A stretch of 64,000 nt of DNA from Bacillota bacterium (lineage in GTDB: Bacteria > Bacillota > Clostridia > Christensenellales > Aristaeellaceae). The notes beneath the pieces were generated by a model. It worked only from the letters and a program-made list of their open reading frames with translations. It searched no databases and was not told the DNA's origin. Below are positions 50,415 to 59,000 of the stretch, piece after piece (position 1 is the first letter of the stretch; every line of letters starts with the position of its first letter). Where the stretch lies: the NCBI GenBank assembly GCA_023411375.1, contig JAEYOW010000027.1:38473-102472 (forward strand), in the 5' to 3' direction. A program made the position numbers and the translations under genes.

Positions 50415-51302
50415 TCACTCCTTTACTGAACCCATGACGATGCCGGTGATAAAATACCGCTGCAGGATGGGATAAACAAGCAGGATTGGGATGATGGAAA
50501 CGAAGATTTTCGCGGCGTTCAGTGTGGTGTTGGAGATAGAGCTTAATCTCTTGATCTCCTCAATACTCATCATGCTTTTTTTAGTTACGTCCACAACCAG
50601 TTGCTGGATGTATGTCTGCAACGGAAATTTATCCGGGCTGTTGATCAGCATCATACCGTCAAAGAAGGTGTTCCAATGGTTGACGATGCTAAACAGCGTA
50701 ATCGTCGCAAGCGCCGGTATGGAGATGGGCAGATAAATTCGGAAGAGCATTGTCCACGGCCCCGCACCGTCCAGGGTGCCCGCTTCCTCTATGGCCTTGG
50801 GAACGCTTCGAAAATAGTTCATCAATAGGATAACGTTAAAGATGGGCACGGCTACCGGCAGTACCAGAGCCCAGATGGTATCAATGATACCGGTGGCGCG
50901 CACAACCATGTACCATGGAATCATACCGCCGTTAAACAGCATCGCGAACACCAGAAGCCACATGTAGATGTTTCGCGAACGAAAAGCGGAAGTTTCCTTG
51001 GAAAGCGGATAGGCCATTAAGATTGTGAGGATAAAGTTAAGCCCGCCACCCAGCACAACCCGCTGAATAGAAATCCAAAAAGCGTTGAAAAATTTATGAT
51101 CCCCAAGCAGCGTCTGGTATGAGTACAGGCTGAAATCCTTCGGCCAAAACGTGACTGTTCCCGTGGCGGCGGCCGGGGCGCTGCTTAGCGAAAGCGCGAG
51201 CGTATTAAGGATAGGGGCAACGCACAACAAAGTGACCAGGCAAAGGATTGCCACAATAACGCCATCCATTATTCTTTCGCCCACTGTCTTTGAACGTACC
51301 AT
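50415..51302 (-). CDS. Carbohydrate ABC transporter permease (LplC/YtcP type)
   Basis: A 295-residue inner-membrane permease with six hydrophobic helices (for example GVIVAILCLVTLLCVAPILNTLALSLS and ILTILMAYPLSKE). The EAA loop, which contacts the ATPase, reads VPKAIEEAGTLDGAGPWTMLFRIYLPISIPALAT. No ATPase gene is in the operon, so a shared MsmK-type ATPase encoded elsewhere is needed, as is usual for this family. The start overlaps nothing; the second permease ends 12 bp upstream. Confidence 0.93.
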   Translation of the reverse strand: MVRSKTVGERIMDGVIVAILCLVTLLCVAPILNTLALSLSSAPAAATGTVTFWPKDFSLYSYQTLLGDHKFFNAFWISIQRVVLGGGLNFILTILMAYPLSKETSAFRSRNIYMWLLVFAMLFNGGMIPWYMVVRATGIIDTIWALVLPVAVPIFNVILLMNYFRSVPKAIEEAGTLDGAGPWTMLFRIYLPISIPALATITLFSIVNHWNTFFDGMMLINSPDKFPLQTYIQQLVVDVTKKSMMSIEEIKRLSSISNTTLNAAKIFVSIIPILLVYPILQRYFITGIVMGSVKE

Positions 51303-51313
51303 TGCGGTTCCTC

Positions 51314-52207
51314 CTAAAAGATGCGGTAATTTGCAAATTTGGCGGCCATAAAATAGGAAAGCACCACCAAGATGAAACTAACCACTGATTTAAGCAGCCC
51401 GACGGCCGTCGCCAGGCCATACTGCATTTGCACGATACCAACGCGGTATACGTAGGTATCGATAATGTCGCCGGTCTGGTATACCAAGGGGTTATACAGG
51501 TTGAATACCTGGTCGAAACCGGCGTTCAGGACGTTTCCCAGGCTAAGGGTTAACATCAGCACCATGGTTGGCACAAGCTGTGGCAGCGTGATGTAAAAGA
51601 TGTTTTTCCAACGTGTGGAACCGTCGATAGCGGCAGATTCGTACAAAGACGGATCAATGCTGGAAATGGCGGCCAAATAGACGATTGCCCCATAACCAAA
51701 GCCCTTCCATACGTCGGTAAACACTAGTACGGAACGGAACCAGCGGTTATCACCCAAAAACATGACGCGTTCACAACCCAGCATTGCCAGAAAGTTATTA
51801 ACGACGCCATTCAAATCAAGCAAAAGAATGAACTGGCTTGCGAGCACCACCCACGAAAGAAAATTGGGTACATAGGCGATGGTCTGCACCGTTCGTTTAA
51901 AGCGCTTGCAGCGCACCTCGTTGAGCAGAAGGGCAAACAGCACGGCCGCCACAAATCCAAATGCAATTTTGCTTATTGAAATGACAAGCGTATTGATAAA
52001 AACCTGTTTGCTGTCAGGAATTTGTAACATATAAAGAATGTTTTGAAGCCCGACCCATTTGGAACCGAAGATACCTTTGGCTGGATTGAAATTTTGGAAA
52101 GCGATGACATTGCCAAACACCGGAAGGATATTATACACCAACACCAATGCGATGCCCGGAAGCAACATCAGGTGATAAGCCGGAGTCCGTTTTCTGGTTT
52201 TAAGCAT
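51314..52207 (-). CDS. Carbohydrate ABC transporter permease (LplB/YteP type)
   Basis: A 297-residue permease partner with six hydrophobic helices (LMLLPGIALVLVYNILPVFGNVIAFQ at the start). Its EAA loop is DPSLYESAAIDGSTRWKNIFYITLPQLVPTMVLM. The ATG at 52207 (LKTRKRTPAYHL) follows GGAGTGAACGGAACA; the codons before it include a GTG with a poor site. It pairs with LplC-type permease to form the channel for an oligosaccharide or glycoside. A hairpin separates it from the binding-protein gene. Confidence 0.92.
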   Translation of the reverse strand: MLKTRKRTPAYHLMLLPGIALVLVYNILPVFGNVIAFQNFNPAKGIFGSKWVGLQNILYMLQIPDSKQVFINTLVISISKIAFGFVAAVLFALLLNEVRCKRFKRTVQTIAYVPNFLSWVVLASQFILLLDLNGVVNNFLAMLGCERVMFLGDNRWFRSVLVFTDVWKGFGYGAIVYLAAISSIDPSLYESAAIDGSTRWKNIFYITLPQLVPTMVLMLTLSLGNVLNAGFDQVFNLYNPLVYQTGDIIDTYVYRVGIVQMQYGLATAVGLLKSVVSFILVVLSYFMAAKFANYRIF

Positions 52208-52239
52208 TGTTCCGTTCACTCCTGTGCCGTGGGGATTTG

Positions 52240-52278
52240 ATAGAAACAGCCCAAGGACGCCTAAGAGCCCTTGGGCTG
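52240..52278 (-). terminator. Attenuating terminator between solute-binding protein and permeases
   Basis: CAGCCCAAGG (52247-52256) and CCTTGGGCTG (52269-52278) form a perfect 10-bp stem; on the minus strand TTTCTATC follows. It sits between the binding-protein stop and the permease start, the usual place for a leaky terminator that keeps binding protein in excess over permeases. Confidence 0.7.
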
Positions 52279-52312
52279 TTCCGCCCTGTTCATCAGGGTT
52301 TCAGCAAGTATT

Positions 52313-53932
52313 TTATTGGATGGCTTCTTTGACCTCGGCGGTAATTTCTTCTCCGCCCAGAGCCATCCACTGAGTCACGTAGGCGTCAAACTCATCCAGC
52401 GGCTTAGCGCCCATGATAAACTGAATCAAAGCCTCATCTTCAAATTTTTCCATGGTGGCCCATTTCATTTCCATCGTTGGCGTTACGCCATAGAAGAGAT
52501 CATCGTGGAATACGACCTGCGGCGTATAAGTAAGCGCCTGGCCGTCCACACGGGCGGTCGCCTCAGCCCACGCGGCAGAATCCGCGCCAGGATTGGCCTT
52601 GTTTGCCTGATACGCGTTGTATGCGCCCACGTAGTTTTCAGGCAGCACAGAGGGATCCTCCTTCTCGATGGCCTCCATCAATTTGGTGTAATAGCGATAC
52701 ACCTCGTCGTTGTAATCAATCTGAAGAACGAAGGGTTCGCCCCAGTCGTCGCCCTTTGCATTCACCTCGCGCATCAGTGCGGCAGCTTCCTCGTTGGTGC
52801 CGCGGTAGAGGTCGTTTTCGCAATTAAGCACCTTGATAATGGCCTCTGGGTGTTCATAGCCCTTGCGAACCACCAGGAATTTGTTAACCGGATCCTGCGT
52901 GTATACATTCAGATTGCCGTTTTCATCCAGCGGAGCGAGATAGGGCTTCCAATCCGCCGAAGGATCGTTAGCCACGCTGTTGGAAAGCGGATCGTACGCC
53001 GCCCACCACGGACCAAACATGATGCCGCATTGGCCTCCAACGACCAAAGAATGGCTGTCGGCTTCCTGACGCATGGCAAATTGAGGATCCAGAATGCCTT
53101 CGGTGTACATTTCATTCAACTTGGCAAGAGCCGTTTTCATCTCAGGCGCGACGCTGCCATAGATGACGCCGCCATTTCCGTCATCAATCCAGTGGCGGGG
53201 ATAGGCTCCATAGAGACTGAAAATGGTATCCAGTCCGTGCATTGAATTATATTGTCCAGCAACCTTTTGTTTACCGGTGATGCCCACGGTTTTTCCTTCG
53301 CCGTTTCCACCGGGATCCTTTTCAATAAAGGCCTTGGCAATGGCGATGACATCATCAATGGTCTTGGGCGGCTCCATACCAACCTTCTCCAGCCAGTCCT
53401 GACGAATCCAGATCAGGTTATGAGCGCCGCCGATGCTGGTGCCTGGAATCGCCATCAATTTGCCGTCGAAGGTCGCTTCTTCCAGAAGGTTATCGCCAAA
53501 GGACGCGTATTGTTCCTTGAGGAACGGCGAAAGGCATTTGTCAAAGGCCTCGGTCAGATCGGCAACCAAATCCGCCTCCACCATCTGCGCAAGGGTCTTG
53601 CGGTCGTTGACCACCATCACGTCCGGAATATCGCCGCTGGCGAGCAGCAAGGCAACCTTCTGGTCGTAGCTGTTGGCGTCCACCACCCACTCGTTTTGAA
53701 CCTTAACGTTCAGCACTTTTTCGATGTAGCGCATCATCACGTTATCCTCATAGGTCTGGTCTGCGGGAAGCTTTGGCGCCACTACGCGGCCGCTGGTAAA
53801 GGTGACCGTTTCGGAATACCGCCCATAGGGTGTCATAAGATCATCGGTGGCTTCCGCCGTATCCTCGGCGTAGGCGGTCACTGACAACAAAAGCATAAGA
53901 GTAAGAAGCAATGAGATCGCTTTGCGAAGCAT
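52313..53932 (-). CDS. Extracellular sugar-binding protein of the ABC importer
   Basis: A 539-residue LipO/YtcQ-type solute-binding protein. Signal peptide at residues 1-22 (LRKAISLLLTLMLLLSVTAYA), with an AYA signal-peptidase I site and no lipobox Cys, unlike most lipoprotein relatives. The mature protein starts with an acidic Thr-rich stretch, then has the family landmarks SYDQKVALLLASGDIPDVMVV, DGKLMAIPG, WIRQDWLEKVGMEPPKTIDD and NKFLVVRKGYEHPEAIIK. The ATG at 53932 follows GGGAGGGACATCC. How it stays at the membrane without a lipid anchor is unclear; the signal peptide may remain uncleaved. Confidence 0.9.
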   Translation of the reverse strand: MLRKAISLLLTLMLLLSVTAYAEDTAEATDDLMTPYGRYSETVTFTSGRVVAPKLPADQTYEDNVMMRYIEKVLNVKVQNEWVVDANSYDQKVALLLASGDIPDVMVVNDRKTLAQMVEADLVADLTEAFDKCLSPFLKEQYASFGDNLLEEATFDGKLMAIPGTSIGGAHNLIWIRQDWLEKVGMEPPKTIDDVIAIAKAFIEKDPGGNGEGKTVGITGKQKVAGQYNSMHGLDTIFSLYGAYPRHWIDDGNGGVIYGSVAPEMKTALAKLNEMYTEGILDPQFAMRQEADSHSLVVGGQCGIMFGPWWAAYDPLSNSVANDPSADWKPYLAPLDENGNLNVYTQDPVNKFLVVRKGYEHPEAIIKVLNCENDLYRGTNEEAAALMREVNAKGDDWGEPFVLQIDYNDEVYRYYTKLMEAIEKEDPSVLPENYVGAYNAYQANKANPGADSAAWAEATARVDGQALTYTPQVVFHDDLFYGVTPTMEMKWATMEKFEDEALIQFIMGAKPLDEFDAYVTQWMALGGEEITAEVKEAIQ

Positions 53933-54017
53933 GGATGTCCCTCCCTGTATGCCGGCAATGTGTGCCGGCAAAATTCCAATCCCCTGGAGCGCGCGCTGCC
54001 ACAGGTACCGTATATGA

Positions 54018-54047
54018 ATTATAGCAATTTCAAAAGGATAAAACCAA
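54018..54047 (-). promoter_or_regulatory. Promoter of the sugar-transport operon
   Basis: On the minus strand TATAAT (54018-54023) is preceded by TTGGTT (54042-54047) with an 18-base spacer, about 85 bp upstream of the binding-protein start. In the leader, GCCGGC occurs twice around AATGTGT (53953-53971), a possible hairpin next to the ribosome binding site. Confidence 0.6.
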
Positions 54048-54168
54048 TCCTAAATATTGCAGATTGATATGATTAAATTCATGAAAATGAAATCCGTGAT
54101 GCTTAACCGGCAAATATGCGGTGTGCTGTGAAATATAAACTCGGCGATACAGGTGAGACTCCCCCCCT

Positions 54169-55992
54169 TTACTTCAGCAGCCGCTTGAACTGCGTCTCAT
54201 ATAGCTGCCGGTATACGCCGCCCTCCGCCAGCAGTTCCCCATGCCGCCCGCGCTGGGTAATCACACCGTCTTTCAGCACCAAAATGCGGTCCGCCGCGAG
54301 CACTGTAGACAGCCGGTGCGCTATGACGATGCTGGTACGCCCGCGCATCAATCCCTCCAAAGCCTCCTGAATGGCGCTTTCAGAAATGGAATCCAGCGCC
54401 GAGGTCGCCTCATCCAGGATCAGAATTTTGGGATTTTTCAAAATGACCCGAGCAATGGAGATGCGCTGTTTCTCACCGCCGGATAGTTTCAATCCGCGGT
54501 TGCCGACCACGGTATCATATCCCTGAGGCTGAGAGGTAATAAAATCATGGATGCTGGCGGCTTTGCATGCCGCGGTCAGTTCCTCTTGCGTCGCGTTTTT
54601 TTTCGCGTAAAGCAGGTTCTCGCGGATGGTACCGTTAAACAGGTACGTATCCTGCGATACCATGCCAATCTGCTGGCGGAGGTAGGTAAGATCAAACCTT
54701 CGCACATCCGTACCCGCAATTTCAACCGCGCCGCCGCACACGTCGTACAGGCGTGGAATAAGGTTGATAATCGTGCTTTTGCCGCTGCCGGACGGGCCCA
54801 CAATCGCAACCATTTTCCCGCACTCAACCGTAAAATCCACGTCATGGAGGATCTCCACCTCGGGCGAGTAGCCGAAGCGCACATGCCGGAATCGGATATT
54901 ACCGCCGTCAACATTTGGTTCCACCGCGTCTATGGGCGACGCAATGTCAATCTTTCGGTCGAAATAATCAAAAATTCTGGTAAAGAGCGCCAAGCTGCGC
55001 GTAAAGTCCACCTGAATATTCAGCAGCGACTCAACCGGCCTGTACAGGCGGTTGACCAGCGCGACCATGGCCGTGACCATACCCACGGTAAGCGAGGCGT
55101 CCGTCCGCCCAATCATCAGGTAGCCGCCCGCAAAGTAAATCAGCAGCGGACCAATCTGGGTAAAAATCCCCATCATCAAGCGAAACCACCTGCCGCTAAG
55201 CTGCTCCTTCAGAGAGAGCCGCGTGACCTCGCCGTTGACATCGATAAAACGCTCATACTCATCCTTTTCGCGCGCAAACAGCTTTGTCAGCATCGAACCG
55301 CTTACGCTAAGCGTTTCATTGATAAGCTGGTTCATTTCATCGCTTTTTTGCTGGCTTTGGCTCAGCAGCTTCCAGCGCGTTCGGCCAGCCGAGCGGGTTG
55401 GAAGAACCAGCAGAGGAATAACCAGAACGCCGACGACCGCCATCTTCCAGTTCATTGTAAAAAGTGCCGCCATGGTGGTCGCAACAGTCGCCGCATTGCT
55501 CAAAATGCTGCTGAGCGTATCCGATATTACCGACGATACGCCGCTGATGTCGGTATTCATGCGCGTGATGATATCGCCCTGCCGTTCGGTGGTGAAGAAT
55601 GCATGCGGCATGTGCTGTAAATGGCGGTACATTTGATTTTTCATGTCGAAGATGATATGCTGCGAAATCCATGCGTTGAGGTATGCCGACAGCACGCTGA
55701 CGCCCTGCGATACCGCCAGCGTAACGAGAGCCGTCATAAGCAGCTTTATCAGCAGTCGCATGTTCCCTCCCATCAATGCTTGGTCAACGATACGCCCTGT
55801 GATGATGGACGGAAGAAGCCCCAGCACGGAGGATAGCAAAATAGTGAGAACCACCAGCGCAAACCGCGTCCAATACGGCGAAAGGTATGAAAGAATACGC
55901 TTTAGCAGCCGGCGGGTAACCACCGGCCTGTGCGCGCGCTCCTCCTCGGTTAAAAAGCCTCGCGGTCCAAGCGGTCCGGAAAATCTTGGCAT
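54169..55992 (-). CDS. ABC exporter, fused permease/ATPase (MsbA/LmrA type)
   Basis: A 607-residue half-transporter: N-terminal type I exporter membrane domain with about six helices (FALVVLTILLSSVLGLLPSII and later segments), conserved ERQGDIITRMNTDISGV coupling region, then an ATPase with Walker A VAIVGPSGSGKST, Q loop GMVSQDTYLFNGTIRENL, signature LSGGEKQRISIARVILKNP, Walker B ILILDEATSALD and H loop IAHRLSTV. It probably works as a homodimer exporting a lipid, peptide or drug. The start at 55992 has AAAGGAAAAAGACTCT upstream. It is probably independent of the sugar operon. Confidence 0.93.
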   Translation of the reverse strand: MPRFSGPLGPRGFLTEEERAHRPVVTRRLLKRILSYLSPYWTRFALVVLTILLSSVLGLLPSIITGRIVDQALMGGNMRLLIKLLMTALVTLAVSQGVSVLSAYLNAWISQHIIFDMKNQMYRHLQHMPHAFFTTERQGDIITRMNTDISGVSSVISDTLSSILSNAATVATTMAALFTMNWKMAVVGVLVIPLLVLPTRSAGRTRWKLLSQSQQKSDEMNQLINETLSVSGSMLTKLFAREKDEYERFIDVNGEVTRLSLKEQLSGRWFRLMMGIFTQIGPLLIYFAGGYLMIGRTDASLTVGMVTAMVALVNRLYRPVESLLNIQVDFTRSLALFTRIFDYFDRKIDIASPIDAVEPNVDGGNIRFRHVRFGYSPEVEILHDVDFTVECGKMVAIVGPSGSGKSTIINLIPRLYDVCGGAVEIAGTDVRRFDLTYLRQQIGMVSQDTYLFNGTIRENLLYAKKNATQEELTAACKAASIHDFITSQPQGYDTVVGNRGLKLSGGEKQRISIARVILKNPKILILDEATSALDSISESAIQEALEGLMRGRTSIVIAHRLSTVLAADRILVLKDGVITQRGRHGELLAEGGVYRQLYETQFKRLLK

Positions 55993-56068
55993 AGAGTCTT
56001 TTTCCTTTGCATATTTAAACTATCCTTTTAAGATCGTAGCGCCTGCGCAGCATGCGCACCGGTCAGCC

Positions 56069-59000
56069 TCAATGGCGAACGGTCCGGCGCATCCCGCTCA
56101 CCGCCACTCGTTTTGCTGGCCGGGATGCGCCGCGTAATACCGCAGGGTTTCTTCCACTTTTTTTTTGCGCCTGAATGTCAAAGTAATACGCAAAACAAAC
56201 GACATCGCCCGTAGCCGGGTCGGTCCGTAAATGAAGGTTGGCGGACACCCACAGCTCCAGCCCGTCCGGCATCAGCCGCCTGTATTCAAACACCGGATCT
56301 TGCGTTCCTCTGCTGTTGAGCGCAAGAAGCTGATCCGGGTCCATATCGCGCAGGAAATCTGCCCGGCTCTTGTCTGCGACCATTTGCCCGGCTGCTGCCC
56401 GCAGCATATCCGAATAGCGGTATGGCCTGGCAAGCGGCCGCAGAACCGATTCGAGCCTCTTTTGCCTGACGCCGGAGAACTGCTCGCAGGTATCCTGAGA
56501 TACGTTAATCTCATAGGCCAAAAGCGCCATTTCTCCAATAGCATGCCGGTAACGCCCGTCCCATGCAAACAACCGTTCAAGCCGTTTTATCCGGTCAACG
56601 TTTTCGACAAAGCCCACCGCCTTAACGGGATGCCCGTCATCATCGTAAATTGCGCTAAGCGTAATATGTACCCAGGCATATGGCTGGTTGTCCGAGGCGG
56701 AGTTTTTACATAGCCGCAGTTCGCAAAACGCAAAGGGCTCGCCATTCGCAATTCTTCCATACACCGTGCGCGCGCTGCCGATGTCCTCAGGATGGATGAT
56801 TCCCGCTTCGATCAACCCTTCCGGAACGCTGACATGCGCCAGTTCGGGCCGGAAATAATTATCTAGCCCGGTTTGATTGCGTATCTCTCCCGTGCGTACG
56901 TCGTATTCAAAAATAGCGTGATGAGCCAGCGTTACGGCAAGGGCCATCTGCGCCTTGGCAATTTCTATATCCCGTCTGTTTTTCATCTCCTTGTCAGTAT
57001 TAAAGCAGACGGCTGTTACCAGCTTTCCCCTTTCCGTATCGCGCAGGCTTCCCTGAATAGAAGCCCAGTGCACGGCCGCGTCCGCGTAACGAACGCGGAA
57101 AGTGCATTCACAGGTAGTTTTTTTGACGGCCAGCGAATCTTCCAGGGAAGCGAGAATCTTATCAAAGTCATTCGGATGGACGACGGCAAACAGCTTGTTT
57201 CCCAGCGCCTCCATTTGCTCCCTCGTGTGCCCGATTACCGCGTAAAAATTCTCGGTTGCACTCAAAAGCACCGGCCCTTCCCGCGTCAGCAGCATTTCGC
57301 CGACGCCTCCAGGAATGGCGTTGATCAGGTCGTCCTTTTGCTTTTGAAGGCTGACAAGATCTGTGATATCCGTTAAGATGCAAAGCAGCACCTCCCGGTT
57401 ATCATCCGTTACAACCTTCTTGCCAACGTCGCGAACCCAGATATAGCTTCCGTCTTTTTTGAGCATTCGGTATTGCAGCTGATATTCATTCTGATCCATC
57501 AAATGCCTGTTCATTTCATCGCCGATGCGCCGCCTGTCGCCGGGATGCACCGCGTTGGCAAACAGCCCGCCCGCCTCGCGCATAAACTCATACTCGCTGT
57601 AACCCAGCATAGACAGCATCTGTTCATTAATATAGAACACGGAAAAGCCTTCGTCGATGTTACAGGCCAATATGCCGCCAGGCAGCACCCGACCCATAAA
57701 ATCGGACGCGCTGAGCCAGATATGCTGCTCAAAATCCCGGGAGGAAATAAAATCGGTGGTTTCATGCCTGGCGATTTTGGAGCGGGAAAGATAACGCTCA
57801 AACGCGTCCCTGGGCATAGGCTTTGCATAAAGGAAGCCCTGCGCGAAGCGGCAGTTCTGGCTGATGATAAAGTCCCGCTGCTCCTCGGTCTCAATTCCCT
57901 CGCAAAGCACCCTGACCCCGTTATCCCGTACCGCCGTGACAAGGTGACGCATGATGTCGCCTGCCATCTGACTTTTCATAGCGTTTTCAATAAAACTTTT
58001 ATCCAGCTTGAGTACGTCGAAGGGAATTTGCTGCAGGAAGGATATGGAGGAATAGCCGGTTCCATAATCGTCAATGGAAATGGAAAAACCGCATTTTTTC
58101 AGGGAACGGGCAAACTCCACCGCAACATCCAGACTTTCCAGTTCAACGGTTTCGGTAATTTCGATCTCCAACAGCGCGGGCGGCGCATGGCGGCGGTCCG
58201 CTATGTCCTTGATTTTCTGCACAAACCGCCTGTCCAGCATGTGCCGGCGCGAAAAGTTGATGGATACGGGAACCGGTTCGTTTCCGCCGTCAATCCATTC
58301 CCTAAGCCTCATGCATACCTGATCGAAGATGTCAAAATCAATCTTGACGACAAACCCGTTTTTTTCAAAAAAAGGGATGAATGCACCCGGCGGAAGAATT
58401 CCTCTCTCGGGATGGTTCCAGCGAACAAGCGCCTCCACCCCCACCACCTCGCCGGTTATAACGTTTACCTTGGGCTGGTAATAGGGAATAAACTCCCCAT
58501 TATCCAACGCCCGCTGCATGCTTCCCTCCAGGGCCCTTTCACTCAAAATGCGGCTGCGCATCACATCATCGTAATAAGCAAACGTATTCGCGCACAATTC
58601 GCTTATGGTGTCCTTTGCGTAGTTGGCCCGATCGCATGCCATGTCCAGGTCGCATGCATCCTTTTGCAAGCGGAAGATACCCCCGCTGAACAATAGATTG
58701 ACCGTTTCAAATTCGCCTTTGCCCGTGCATAGCCCGTCAAGCCCGGCAGAAAGCAACTCCATCCTTTTGGCAAACGCCCCCTGCCCTTCAAATTGCAGCA
58801 GTAAAACAAACTTATCGGCATACATTCGGGCGAAGCGTTCGTTTTTTTTCACAAAGCCGCTTACAAGCCCGGAAATTTCCTTTAGCAGACGGTCCCCGGC
58901 ATCATAGCCAAAGGTGTCGTTGACGGATTTAAACTGGTGCATATCCATGTAAACAATCGCGTAGCTTTCAGGATGGCTTCCAATCAGCCTGGGCGCCTCC

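Noticed and set aside
52271..53245. A 324-codon plus-strand frame
   Set aside because: Antisense to the solute-binding protein gene with no independent support.
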